Source: Myxococcota bacterium (GTDB taxonomy: Bacteria; Myxococcota_A; Polyangia; Polyangiales; JANWZI01). Taken from it: 41,729 nt of DNA. Below are positions 18,801 to 28,278 of this stretch, in pieces; positions within the stretch are counted from its first letter, which is position 1, and every line of letters begins with the position of its first letter. A model generated the notes under the pieces. It was not told the origin of the DNA and did no database searches. It worked only from the letters and a program-made list of their open reading frames with translations. The position numbers and the translations under genes are program-made. Location: assembly GCA_025054695.1 (NCBI GenBank), contig JANWZI010000024.1:1-41729 (forward strand), written 5' to 3'.

Positions 18801-21800
18801 CGTTTCGAGCAGGTCCGTAGCATCGACCCCGACGATCCGGTCGCGCTCGAGGCGCTGCAACGGCTGTACGGTGCCCTGAATCGGGCCGGGCCGCTCGTGG
18901 AGGTACTGGAGCGACTCCGCCATCGGGTTCCTTCTGATCAGGCGCGGCGCCTGCGCCTGCAGCAGGCGTCGCTTTGGGCCGGCCCGCTCGGCGAGCCGCG
19001 CGCCGCGCTCGACGCGCTCGGAGAGCTGCTCCGGGACGACCCGACCGATGCCGAAGCGATCGCCGCGCTCGAGGCGCTGGCGGCGGCCCATCCGGAGCTG
19101 GCGCTCGACGCGGGTCGGCTTCTCGAGGAGCCGTACGAGAGGACGGGGGCTCACGGTCCGCTCGTGGCGCAGTTGCGCCGGCGGCTCGAGACGACGACGA
19201 ATCCAGACGAACGGCGCGCGCTGCGTCTGCGCCTCGCCGAGCTGCTCGCCGGTCCGCTTGGGGACGTCGCGGGCGCCTATGCCGAGCTTGAGGCGGCGTT
19301 CCTCGATCGTCCGACCGATCCCGAGCTGTGGGAACGGCTCGTCGAGCTGGCTGGACGGGCGGGGCGGTACGAGGCACTGGCCGCCGCATGCTCCATCGTG
19401 CTCGAGGCGGGGGATCTCGATCCGAGCTCGGCCGTCCAGGTCGCGCGTCGGGCCGCGGCGCTTTACGATGGGGTGCTCGGGCGACCCGACGAGGCCGAGC
19501 CGCTGCACCGGCGCGTGCTGGCCGCCGATCCGCTCGACGAGCCCAGCTTCGCCGCGCTCAAGGATCTGTACACCTCGCGCGAGCGCTGGGAGGAGCTGCA
19601 GGCGCTGTACCGCACGCGTATCGAGCACACGCTGGAGCTCGAACAGAAGCGCGAGCTGCTGCTGCAGGTCTGCTTCCTCTTCGAGGAGCTGCTGGACGAC
19701 CCGCAGCTCGCGATCCGCGCCTACGAGGAGGTTCTCGAGCTCGACCCGCTGCACGCCCCCGCCCGGCGTGCGCTCGAACGGCTCTACCGCAAGGCCGGCC
19801 GCTGGCCACAGCTCGTCGCCTTGCTGCGCCGCGAGCTCGACGAGGGCACCGAGCGAGACCCCGTGGAGGTGGGTCTGGAGCTGGCGGCTGTGCTCGAGGA
19901 GCGGCTCGGCGACGCGCAGGGTGCGCTCGTGGAGCTGGAGCGCGTGCTCGAACGCGACCGGGGCCACGTCGCCGCCCGGCGGGCGCTCGCACGGCTGATG
20001 GCCCGTCCCGAGCTGCGCCAGCGCTGCGCGGAGCTGCTCGAGCCGCTCGAGGAGGCCGCGGGCGACTGGGCCGCGTTGCTCGCGGTGCTCGACGTCCGGC
20101 TCGAGGCCATCCGGGATCGCCTCGAGCGTGCGGCCGCGCTGGGCCGCCTCGCGTCGCTCGCCGAGACGCGGCTCGGGGACGTCGAGCGCGCGTTCACGGC
20201 GTGGGCCGAGGTGGTCCGGCTCGATCCGTCCGACCGGCAGGCGCGCGCCGAGCTCGCGCGTCTGGCCAAGATCCGGGGCTCCGACGACGCTCGCGCCGAG
20301 GCGCTCGAGCGAGCGATCGCGGCCGCCGAGGACACCTCGGTGCGGGCGGAGCTGCTCGAAGAGCTGGCGACGCTGCACGAGGTCGAGCGCGGCGATGCGG
20401 CGGCGGCCACGGACGCCTGGGCCCGATTGCTCGCCTGCGATCCGACCGATCCGGTCATTGCCTTGCCCGCAGCCCGGGCCCTGGAGCGGCTGCACGTCGC
20501 CGCCGGCGACTGGAGCGCCGTGGCCGCGGACCTGCGCGTCCAGGCGGACCTCGTCACCGACCCGGACGAGAAGCGCGCGCTGCTCGAGCGCCTCGGCGAG
20601 CTGCTCGAGCACACGCTCGGACGCGTCGAGGAGGCCATCGAGGTGCACCGGCAACGCGTCGAGCTCGACCCGTCCGACGTCGGCGCCCTGCGGGCCCTGG
20701 CCACGCTGCTCGAGCGGACCGGCCAGCACGCGGCTCTGGTGCCGGTGCTACAAGCCTGGGAGCGTGCCGTCGACGATCCCGCCGAACAACGGCGCATCGC
20801 CCTGCTCGTCGCGCGAACGCAGGAAGGTCCGCTCGGCGACGCCGACTCCGCGCTGGTCGTCTACGACGACGTGGTGCGTCGGTTCGGGCCCGACCCCGAG
20901 GCCCTGGCGGCGCTCGCGCGGCTGCACGAGAACGCCGGGCGGTGGCCCGACCTGCTCGAGGTGCTCGCGCTCGAGCGCGAGCGGCTCGAGGACCCCGTCG
21001 CGCGCGCGGAGGTCGATTTCCGCATGGGCGAGTTGCGCCGGATCCGCACCGGTGATCGGGACGGCGCGCTGGAGGCGTATGCGGCCGTGCTCGACGTCGT
21101 GCCGGAGCACGCGGGCACGCTCGAGGCGCTCGAGGCGTTGCTCGACGCCGACGAGCTGCGACACCGCCTGGCTGCGGCGCGGCTGCTCGAGCCCGTATGG
21201 CGCGCTCGGGCGGAGGCCGAGCCGCTGTTGCGGGTGCTCACCGTGCTCGCGGGCTCGGACGACCCCCGTGAGCGGCTCCGCGCGCAGCGGGCCGCGATCG
21301 AAGTGGCCGAGCTGCAGCTGGGCTCGGCCGATCGCGCCTTCGCCCTGGGCGCGGCGGCGGTCGTGGCGAGCGCGGGGGAGCCCGAGGTGGCGGACCTGCT
21401 CGCCGAGTGCCGCCGGCTGGCGGGGACGGCGGGTCGGTGGGCGGAGTATGCGCAGACGCTGCGCGCGGTGCTCGACGAGCTTTCCGACGCGGAGCTCGCC
21501 ACGGCGCTGCGGCTGGAGCTGGCGCAAATCGCCCGAACCCAGCTCCGAGATCCGCGTCTGGCCCGGGAGCACTACGAACGGGTCCTCGAAGAGAGGCCGG
21601 ACGCGCGCGAGGCGCTCGATGCGCTCGAGACGTTGCTCGAAGAGCTCGGGGATGCCGCGGCGTTGCTCGAGGTGTTACGGCGCAAGACCGAGCTGGCGAC
21701 GAGCCCCGCGGAGCGGGCGACATGGCTGCTTCGACGCGCGAAGCTGTGCGAGGAGGCCCTCGGCGACATGGACTCCGCCATCGCGGCGCTCGAAGAGGTG

Positions 21801-24800
21801 CTCGCCGAGGCGCCGACCGAGCCGACCGCGCACGCGGGCCTCGAGCGCCTGTACGCGCGTGCGGAGCGGTGGCACGACCTCGCGTCGCTGCACGAGCGGC
21901 GCATCGAGCTGGGCATGGGTCGGCGAGCCGACGAACGCCTCGCGCTGGCGCGCGTGGCGCTCGAGCGTCTGGACGACGCCCCCCGCGCCCTGGAGGCGTT
22001 GCGCGTCGCGCTCGACGAGGAGCCCGGCCACGCCGGGACCGTGCAGTTGCTGGAATCGTGGCTCGAACGGCCGGCGTTGCGGGCGGAGGCAGCCGCGTTG
22101 CTCGAGCCGGTTTACCTGCGGCGGCTCGACTGGCCGCGCGTGACGGCGACCCTCGAAGCCCGGCTCGTCGACGAGCAGGACCTGGATCGCCGCAAGGCCA
22201 TGTTGCACCGCCTCGCGCAGATCCACGAGGAGTACCTCGCCGACGTCGCCGCCGCGTTCGACGCGTGGGCGCGTCTGTTCCTCGAGGATCCGCGCGACGA
22301 ATCGACCTGGGAGCCGCTCGAGCGGCTCGCGCGGCACGCGGAGCGTTGGGACCGGCTGGCGACGGTGTGCGCGACGGCCCTGGAGCGCATCGACGTGGAT
22401 GATCCGACGAGCATCCGGCTCGCGGCGCGGACCGCCGCGCTCTACGAGGAGCGGCTCGCGGACGCGGCGAGCGCCGCATCGCTGTGGCGCCGCGTGCTCG
22501 CGTTCGATCCGACCGATCGGCCCGCGTTCGAGGCGCTCGAGAGGATCTACGCGCGTCAGGGCGCCCTCGAGCCGCTCGCGGCCCTGTACCGGGCGCGCGT
22601 CGAGCAGGCCGCCGACGACGCCGAGCGCGTCTCGCTGCTGCATCGGCTCGCCGAGGTGCGGCTCGAAGGGGGCGACGTGGAGGCAGCGGTGGACGTCTAC
22701 CGCGAGCTGCTGGACGTCGACGGCCGCGACGCGCGGGCGCTGGAGCAGCTCGACCGATTGCTCGTGCAGGGCGAGCGGTGGGCCGAGCTCGCCGACCACC
22801 TGCGGCATCGGATCGAGGTGGCCACGGGCGATGCGGAACGACACGCGCTGGCAGTGCGTCTGGCCGAGACGCTGGTGCGCCGGATGGGCGACGAGACGGC
22901 CGCGGTGGACGAGCTGGAGCGCGTCGTCGAGGTCGAACCGTACGCGCCGGCGGTCCGGTTGCTCGAGGAGCTGGTGCTGCGGCCCACGCTTCAGGCGCGG
23001 ATCGTCCGTCTGCTCGAGCCCGTCTACCGGGCCACCGACCAGTGGAAGAAGCTCATCGCGGTTCTCGAGACGCGGGTCGAGATGGAGCTCGATCCGTACG
23101 TGCGGGCCGGGCTGCTCGGAGAGATCGGGCGGCTCCACGAGACACGAGGGGGGCGGGCCGACCTCGCGTTCTCGGCCTGGGCACGCGCGTTCGCCATCGA
23201 CCCGCGCGACGCCGAGGCGCGCGCACACGTCGACCGGCTCGCGGCGGCCCTCGGCGCCTGGGACGCGCTCGTCGATGCGTACGAACAGGCCGTCGCGGCG
23301 GCCGAGGACCCTGCGCTCGTCTCGGACCTTCTGGGGGTGGTCGCGCGCGTGCACGACGAGCGGCGCGGCGATCCGCGGGCGGCGATTCAGACGTTCGAGC
23401 GGCTGCTGCGGCACGACCCGTCCGACGTCTCCGCGCTCGATGCGCTCGAGGCGCTGCACACGATGGTCGGAGACTGGCGGGGGCTGGTGGACGTGTTCGA
23501 CCGCAAGGTCGACCGCAGCGCCGATCCGGCCGAGCGGGGCGAGCTGTTGCGGCGTGCCGGCGCCGTGCTCGAGGAGCTCGTCGGTGACGCCGCTGCGGCG
23601 ATCGACGCGTACCGGCGCGCCCTCGCGGAGGATCCCTCGGACCTCGTCGCGCTCGATTCGCTCGACCGACTGCTGACGCAGGCCGACGACGCCGCTGCGC
23701 TCGCCGACGTGCTGCGACGCCGCCTCGAGGTCGATCCGGATCGCGACGCGCGGGTCCAGCACGCGTTGCGCCTGGGGGCGCTGTGCGAGCGCCTCGGACG
23801 ACTCGACGATGCGGTCGACGCATACCGCAGGGTGCTCGACGAGGCGGCCGGACAGCCCCAGGCCGTCGATGCTCTCGGGCGACTGTACGAGCGCCAGGGC
23901 AACTGGCGCGACCTGCTCGACAACCTGCGGCTTCGGGCGGCCGCGACCGAGGAGCCGCACGCGCGTGCGGCCCTGTTGTGCCGCGCGGGGGAGGTGCTCG
24001 AGCACGAGCTCGGAGAGCTGGACGCGGCGCTTGGCCTCTACGAGGAGGCGCTCGCCGTCGAGGGCCGTTGCGAGCCCGCGATCCAGGCTGCGCTCCGTCT
24101 CGCGGCGCACGAGGACGTCGGACCGCGCGCCGCCGCCGTCGTCGAGCCGGTGCTCGAGGTGCAGGAACGCTTCGACGACCTCGCCCGGCTCGTCGAGCGG
24201 CTGGGCGAGGCGGCGTCCGATCCGCGCGATCGCGCCGCGAGCTTCCGGAGACTGGCGCGCATTCACGAGCAGGGGCGACGAGATCCGGAGGCCGCGTTCG
24301 ACGCATGGCGTCGCGCGCTCGCGGAAGACGCGACGGACGAGGAAACGGCCGCGGAGCTGGAGCGCCTGGCCGCCGTCACGGGACGTTGGGCGCAACTGGC
24401 CGACGCGCTGGCCGAGCGGGCTTCGACGGCGCTCGAGCCCGCCGTCGTTCGGTCGTTGTACGCGCGGCTGGCACGGGTCGCCTCCGGTCCTCTCGGCGAC
24501 GAGGCCCGCGGCATCGAGGCGTGTCAGCGCGCCCTCGAGGTGGCCGGTGAGGACGACGCGTTGCTCGAGATGCTCGAGGCGCTTCTCGAACGCACCGAGG
24601 CGTGGGACGAGCTGGCGGCGGTGATCGAGCGCCGGATCGATCTCGCCGGCGACGAGACGACGCGGTGCGAACGGATGCTGCGGCTTGCTGCCGTCCGCGC
24701 CGAGCGACTGGGAGAGCGCCGCGCGGCAGTGGAGGTGCTTCGGGCGATCGTCGAGCGGGCGCCCGGCGAGCGTCGTGCCCTGGAGGCGCTCGAGGCGCTC

Positions 24801-27053
24801 GCGCGGGACGAGTCGGTGGCGGCCGAGGCGCTCGACGTGCTCGAGTCCGCGTACCGCGGAACGGGGTCGCTCGACCGCGTCGCCACGCTGTGCGAGCTGC
24901 GCGCGCAGGTCGCCCTGGACGATGCCGAGCGCGTTCGGCTGCTCGTGGAGGCGGCGAGGCTTTGGGACGGCGCGCTCGGGCAGCCGGGGCGCGCCCTCGA
25001 GCCGTTGCGGCGGGCCGTCGTGCTCGATCCGCATGACGCCACGCTCCTCGGCGAGCTGGAAGGGCTCGTCGATCGGACGGGCGATGCGTCCGCACTGCGC
25101 GGGCTCGCCGAGGCCATCGCGCCTCGGCTCGACCCCGACCGTGCGGTCGAGCTGTGGCTGCGGGCAGCCGGATGGTACCGGGACCGGCTTGCCGACTTCG
25201 GAGCGGCCGAGCAGGCGTTGCGCGCGGCCATCCGACTCGACGAGCGTCGCGTCGAGGCCCACGAGGCGCTCGTCGCGCTCCTCGCGGCTCCGCTGGACGC
25301 GCAGCCAGCACCGAGCCGCAGTCGCGATCGAGTGGCCGCGCAGCGGGCGCTCGCCGCGGTCCTGGAGCCGGGTCCGCGGCGAGCGCTCGTGTTGCGAGAG
25401 GCGGCGCGACTGGCCGGCGCCATCGGTGACGATGCGGTGGCCCTCGAATGCTTCGAGGCGCTGCTCGCGCAGGAGCCAGACGACCGGGAGGCGCTCGAGG
25501 CGCTCTATCGTGCGGAAGCGAGCGCGGGGCGCACGGGGCGAGCCGTTGCCCTGCTCGAGCGTCTGGTCGAGGTCGAAACGGATCCCATCGAGCGTCGCGC
25601 GTTCCGCCACGAGCTGGCGCACCTGCTCGGTGCGCTTCCGGACGGAATCGATCGCGCCGCGGCCGTTTACCGCGATCTGCTCGACCAGGCGCCCGATGAC
25701 GAAGCGGCCTGGTCGGGCCTGGAGCAGTTGCTCGAGAGGGCCGGTCGCTGGGTGGATTTGGACGCGGTGCTGGAGCGCAGGGTGGCGCACGCGACGTCCA
25801 CCGCGCAGCGCAACGCAGCTCGTCGTCGGCGTGCGCAGATCGCCGAAGCCCGGCTCGGACGGCCGGAGCGCGCCGTCGAGTTGCTTCAGGCGGTCGTCGA
25901 GGAGGATCCGGCGGACGCGCCGACGTGGGACGATCTGGAGCGGCTGCTCGCGTCGTCGGGGCCGCTCGAGGATCTCGTCGCGTTTCTCGAGCGTCGGGCG
26001 GAGGCGGCGCAACGGCTGGGAAGGGCGCAGGAGGCGCTCGCGAGCCGGCTACGGCTCGCGGCGTTGCAACGCGATCGACTGCACGACGAGGCCGCGGCGA
26101 TTCGCACTTACAGCCGCATCGTCGAGACTCACGGCGAACAGCCCGAGGCGCTCGCGGCGCTCGCGGAGCTGCACGAGCGCGCGGGCGACGCGGCGCAGCA
26201 GTGCGCCGCCCTGGAGCGGCTGGCTGCAGTCCAGGCGCCGGAGCAAGCCGTGCGCACGTGGTTGCGCGTGGCGCGCATCGCCGACGAGCGCCTGGGGGAT
26301 GCCGATCGGACCGAGCGCGCGCTGCTCGCGGCCCACGAGAACGATCCGACGAGTGCCGAAGTGCGCGCGCAGCTGCGCACCCTCTACGAGAAACAGGCGC
26401 GCTACGAGCCACTCGCGGCGATGCTCCTCGTCGAAGAGGCCGCCACACCCGATCCGCAACAACGGGTCGCTTTGCTGCGCGCGGCGGCCGATCTGTACGA
26501 GCTGCGGCTCGGGCAGCCGGCGCGTGCAGCCGAGCTCCTCGAGCGCGCCGCAGGGCTGCTGCCGGACGACCGCGACGTGCTGCTGCGTCTGTGCGATCTG
26601 TACGTGCGGGTCGGTCGGGGGACCGACGCGGTCGCGGCGCTCGAGCGCGTCGTGGCGAGCTACGGCAACCGCCGCGTCAAGGAGCTCGCCGTGTATTTGC
26701 ACCGGCTCGCGCTGGCCCTGGAGGCGATGGGTCAGCGGGAGGCGGCGCTCGCCCGCATGGACGCGGCGTTCAAGATCGACCTGACCAACCCGGTCATCCT
26801 GCGGGACATGGGCCGCATGCAGCTCGAAGCCGGTCAGCTCGAAGCGGCGCAGAAGGCGTACCGCGCGCTGTTGCTTCAGAAGCTCGACCCGTCGCTCGGC
26901 GTCTCGAAGGCCGACGTGTACGCGGCACTCGGCGACATCGAGATGCGGCGCGGTGATCGGGCCAAGGCCATCTCCATGCTCGAGCGCGCGCTCGGCGAGG
27001 ACGCGCGGCACGAACGTGCGCGCGCGCTGCTGGCGGCCGCGCGGGGCGGTTGA
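15837..27053 (+). CDS. giant all-TPR solenoid protein, 3738 residues
   Basis: It starts at ATG 15837, with GGGGTGA seven bases upstream. There is no signal peptide and no membrane helix, so it is predicted to be cytoplasmic. Essentially the whole protein is one module repeated about 50 times, of roughly 71-73 residues (two helical hairpins, TPR/HAT-like): A..L.RLA.L.E..LGD...A...YE.VL.LDP....AL.AL..LY.R..RW..L...L..R. Every three to five modules there is a longer variant in which LY.R..RW is replaced by a segment containing LLEPVY. Prolines of this motif are encoded at 19131, 20043, 21192, 22107, 23019 and 24147, with a relic at 24846. TPR solenoids bind partner proteins; no partner or enzymatic domain is visible. 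The last module (DAAFKIDLTNPVILRDMGRM) is a more standard TPR. The stop overlaps a possible TTG start of the aminotransferase, so the two may be co-transcribed. Confidence 0.95.
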   Translation: MPRLTLSQYLGMLQEDPDDESAFEGLQAVVASGDPELLGDDPVRLLELARVGHEQRWELRAAAWLIEVELPLVAGDPDLAAALLKELARLRREELLDDRGAREALARAAQLRPGDTELADAIEQIDEAIASWKEVSRRLVEEADAATEPALRLGLLVRAASLVWQHGPRNKKNRDREVDRLFEAALGVDPAHGRTVRLYTETLRQRGRWEDLVRVLLQGAEHARARDERLALRLRAARTLARKLAKADEAAQQYAAVLDLAPGHEEALGFLVAYYTDRQQWDHLVALYEDALRARRRTEGEAGILLQLGMVHWRLRNAPQQAEPYFARLRKLDPLNAAALAFYREQAGRDPNALIGVLAEAMRVAGDARERLALAVEIGRVAQGAEGMAERAVEAWKQVLRLEPRHPEALAALRELYRRTEKWNALVEMLRAELDALAPDAVDRKLELLRELVEVYRDRLGLDAMVVQTYQAIVALRPDDVEALDALAATYERMQRWNDLVGVLQRRAELSTDRDERVALLMRVARLWIDRFANYSQATRPLEEIVTLDPTHRGALAELREIYGKRRAWTQLFDVLRREADLASDPTARLAHLVEMARLAGDRLHRHAEAIALWKQVLELEPATEGALDALEKLAEREKDLATLAQVLERRVADQPDPRERLRLLVRLATLYGPDQLADVERARATWRRVLELDPRNGRALRTLREMAIAAGDWDGLERLHAEARDWEGLVEVLGNAADRATDPSVKIDLSFRAARVYETHLGEPARAFRSYERVLSVDPDNARAARALVPIYEREERWARLVAVLEVLLRSLGEQGDVNERLALLERLGALSAQRLGDRASAFRWAARAYALAPTDVAVLQRLTSAAEAADAHRELAELWNARLREASDAERVDLHRRLAVLLEERLGDVDRAIAHLEAVLQSVPDDADAIAALDRLYRRTQRHDALRALYERRIEQSADPQRRAELLRELAAFEEDVLGQPARALERFEQVRSIDPDDPVALEALQRLYGALNRAGPLVEVLERLRHRVPSDQARRLRLQQASLWAGPLGEPRAALDALGELLRDDPTDAEAIAALEALAAAHPELALDAGRLLEEPYERTGAHGPLVAQLRRRLETTTNPDERRALRLRLAELLAGPLGDVAGAYAELEAAFLDRPTDPELWERLVELAGRAGRYEALAAACSIVLEAGDLDPSSAVQVARRAAALYDGVLGRPDEAEPLHRRVLAADPLDEPSFAALKDLYTSRERWEELQALYRTRIEHTLELEQKRELLLQVCFLFEELLDDPQLAIRAYEEVLELDPLHAPARRALERLYRKAGRWPQLVALLRRELDEGTERDPVEVGLELAAVLEERLGDAQGALVELERVLERDRGHVAARRALARLMARPELRQRCAELLEPLEEAAGDWAALLAVLDVRLEAIRDRLERAAALGRLASLAETRLGDVERAFTAWAEVVRLDPSDRQARAELARLAKIRGSDDARAEALERAIAAAEDTSVRAELLEELATLHEVERGDAAAATDAWARLLACDPTDPVIALPAARALERLHVAAGDWSAVAADLRVQADLVTDPDEKRALLERLGELLEHTLGRVEEAIEVHRQRVELDPSDVGALRALATLLERTGQHAALVPVLQAWERAVDDPAEQRRIALLVARTQEGPLGDADSALVVYDDVVRRFGPDPEALAALARLHENAGRWPDLLEVLALERERLEDPVARAEVDFRMGELRRIRTGDRDGALEAYAAVLDVVPEHAGTLEALEALLDADELRHRLAAARLLEPVWRARAEAEPLLRVLTVLAGSDDPRERLRAQRAAIEVAELQLGSADRAFALGAAAVVASAGEPEVADLLAECRRLAGTAGRWAEYAQTLRAVLDELSDAELATALRLELAQIARTQLRDPRLAREHYERVLEERPDAREALDALETLLEELGDAAALLEVLRRKTELATSPAERATWLLRRAKLCEEALGDMDSAIAALEEVLAEAPTEPTAHAGLERLYARAERWHDLASLHERRIELGMGRRADERLALARVALERLDDAPRALEALRVALDEEPGHAGTVQLLESWLERPALRAEAAALLEPVYLRRLDWPRVTATLEARLVDEQDLDRRKAMLHRLAQIHEEYLADVAAAFDAWARLFLEDPRDESTWEPLERLARHAERWDRLATVCATALERIDVDDPTSIRLAARTAALYEERLADAASAASLWRRVLAFDPTDRPAFEALERIYARQGALEPLAALYRARVEQAADDAERVSLLHRLAEVRLEGGDVEAAVDVYRELLDVDGRDARALEQLDRLLVQGERWAELADHLRHRIEVATGDAERHALAVRLAETLVRRMGDETAAVDELERVVEVEPYAPAVRLLEELVLRPTLQARIVRLLEPVYRATDQWKKLIAVLETRVEMELDPYVRAGLLGEIGRLHETRGGRADLAFSAWARAFAIDPRDAEARAHVDRLAAALGAWDALVDAYEQAVAAAEDPALVSDLLGVVARVHDERRGDPRAAIQTFERLLRHDPSDVSALDALEALHTMVGDWRGLVDVFDRKVDRSADPAERGELLRRAGAVLEELVGDAAAAIDAYRRALAEDPSDLVALDSLDRLLTQADDAAALADVLRRRLEVDPDRDARVQHALRLGALCERLGRLDDAVDAYRRVLDEAAGQPQAVDALGRLYERQGNWRDLLDNLRLRAAATEEPHARAALLCRAGEVLEHELGELDAALGLYEEALAVEGRCEPAIQAALRLAAHEDVGPRAAAVVEPVLEVQERFDDLARLVERLGEAASDPRDRAASFRRLARIHEQGRRDPEAAFDAWRRALAEDATDEETAAELERLAAVTGRWAQLADALAERASTALEPAVVRSLYARLARVASGPLGDEARGIEACQRALEVAGEDDALLEMLEALLERTEAWDELAAVIERRIDLAGDETTRCERMLRLAAVRAERLGERRAAVEVLRAIVERAPGERRALEALEALARDESVAAEALDVLESAYRGTGSLDRVATLCELRAQVALDDAERVRLLVEAARLWDGALGQPGRALEPLRRAVVLDPHDATLLGELEGLVDRTGDASALRGLAEAIAPRLDPDRAVELWLRAAGWYRDRLADFGAAEQALRAAIRLDERRVEAHEALVALLAAPLDAQPAPSRSRDRVAAQRALAAVLEPGPRRALVLREAARLAGAIGDDAVALECFEALLAQEPDDREALEALYRAEASAGRTGRAVALLERLVEVETDPIERRAFRHELAHLLGALPDGIDRAAAVYRDLLDQAPDDEAAWSGLEQLLERAGRWVDLDAVLERRVAHATSTAQRNAARRRRAQIAEARLGRPERAVELLQAVVEEDPADAPTWDDLERLLASSGPLEDLVAFLERRAEAAQRLGRAQEALASRLRLAALQRDRLHDEAAAIRTYSRIVETHGEQPEALAALAELHERAGDAAQQCAALERLAAVQAPEQAVRTWLRVARIADERLGDADRTERALLAAHENDPTSAEVRAQLRTLYEKQARYEPLAAMLLVEEAATPDPQQRVALLRAAADLYELRLGQPARAAELLERAAGLLPDDRDVLLRLCDLYVRVGRGTDAVAALERVVASYGNRRVKELAVYLHRLALALEAMGQREAALARMDAAFKIDLTNPVILRDMGRMQLEAGQLEAAQKAYRALLLQKLDPSLGVSKADVYAALGDIEMRRGDRAKAISMLERALGEDARHERARALLAAARGG

Positions 27054-27055
27054 CG

Positions 27056-27955
27056 GTGCGTGCGCTCGCGTGGGTGGACGGCGAGGTGCTGCCCGTCGAG
27101 CGGGCGCGGCTGCCGCTGCTCGATCGCGGTGTGCTCTACGGCGACGGCGTCTTCGAGGTCGTGCGGACCTACGGAGGTCGGCCGTTCGCGCTCGACGAGC
27201 ACCTGGCGCGTCTCGAGCGCTCCGCGTCGCGCATCGGCATCGCGCTGCCGGCCACGGCGGCCGACATCGACGCCGTGGTCGAGAGGCTGTTGCGAGAGGC
27301 CGGAGCGGGCGATGCGTACGTTCGCATCATCGTCACGCGGGGCGAGGGTCCGATCGGCTACGATCCGTCCGCCGCGCGCGATCCGCGGCTCGTCGTGCTC
27401 GTCGCACCGCTGCCCCCGTTGCCGGCCGGGCTGCACGAGAACGGCGCCGAGGTGCGGCTCGTGCCGTGCAGCCGCCCCACGGACGAGGCGCGGGCGGCGG
27501 GAGCCAAGGTGAGCGACTACCTCGCCAACTTGCTGGCCCTCGCAGAAGCGCGACGGGCCGGTGCGTACGAGGCGGTGCTCGTCGGGCCCGCCGGCGAGGT
27601 GTTGGAAGGGGCGAGCAGCAACGTGTTCGTTGTGGACGAGCAGGGCCGGCTGCGGACGCCGCCCACGAGCGCGCGGATCTTGGCCGGCATCACGCGCGCG
27701 CACGTGCTCGAGGTCGCGCGGGCCGCGCGCCTCGTCGTCGAGCAACGCGTGCTGTTTCCGCCCGATCTGTACGGCGCTCGGGAGGCGTTCATCACGAGCA
27801 CCCTGCGCGAGGTGGTCCCGGTCGTGCGCGTGGACGGATGGACGGTCGGCGACGGTCGACCCGGTCCCGTGACGCGGGCGCTGCTCGCCGCACTTCGCGA
27901 GCGCATCGCGGCCGCCGTGCGGCGGGAGCGGACTCGAAGCATGGGGGTGCATTGA
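27056..27955 (+). CDS. class IV aminotransferase (IlvE / D-amino-acid aminotransferase / PabC superfamily)
   Basis: 299 residues from GTG 27056 (TTG 27050, overlapping the TPR stop, is an alternative). A PLP fold-type IV enzyme: N-terminal WVDGEVLPVERARLPLLDRG and LYGDGVFEVVRTY, the PLP lysine (about 151) in AGAKVSDYLANLLAL, the phosphate-binding EGASSNVFVVD, then ILAGITRAHVLEVA and the late EAFITSTLREVVPV. These are shared by branched-chain aminotransferase, D-alanine aminotransferase and 4-amino-4-deoxychorismate lyase, so the exact substrate is not fixed by the sequence. It probably forms an operon with the giant TPR gene, which gives no biochemical clue. Confidence 0.9.
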   Translation: MRALAWVDGEVLPVERARLPLLDRGVLYGDGVFEVVRTYGGRPFALDEHLARLERSASRIGIALPATAADIDAVVERLLREAGAGDAYVRIIVTRGEGPIGYDPSAARDPRLVVLVAPLPPLPAGLHENGAEVRLVPCSRPTDEARAAGAKVSDYLANLLALAEARRAGAYEAVLVGPAGEVLEGASSNVFVVDEQGRLRTPPTSARILAGITRAHVLEVARAARLVVEQRVLFPPDLYGAREAFITSTLREVVPVVRVDGWTVGDGRPGPVTRALLAALRERIAAAVRRERTRSMGVH

Positions 27956-28000
27956 CCCGTCGCGGCGCCTCGGCTAGTGCCGCGCCTGCGGAGTCGATCG

Positions 28001-28144
28001 ATGCCGTCGAACACGAAGATCACGCGCAATCGCCGCAAACGTAAGGCCCGCAAGCTCGGACGCGACAAGAAGAAGGCGCGCACCCGCGCCGGGACGCCGA
28101 AGTTTCCGATCCACCCGCAGACGCCGAGCTCCGAGCCGGCTTGA
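28001..28144 (+). CDS. small Lys/Arg-rich protein, 47 residues
   Basis: ATG 28001 to TGA 28142-28144. The first two thirds are strongly basic (KITRNRRKRKARKLGRDKKK), followed by TPKFPIHPQTP and a short tail. The composition is like a small ribosome- or nucleic-acid-associated protein. GGAG lies about eight bases before the ATG. It follows the aminotransferase by 45 bases on the same strand. Codon use (mostly G/C in third position) and the coherent basic composition support a real gene. No family is named; nucleic-acid binding is inference from charge. Confidence 0.65.
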   Translation: MPSNTKITRNRRKRKARKLGRDKKKARTRAGTPKFPIHPQTPSSEPA

Positions 28145-28278
28145 CTCGATGGCGCTGGGGCTGGGGCGTGCTCCGGCCCGAGCTCGAGGTGCGTGCGGTT
28201 CTGCGAATCGAGGTCGCCTCGGGCGGATTTGCGTGACCGCGTCGACCAGGCTAAGCAGCGCGACCCGACGGAGTGTCC

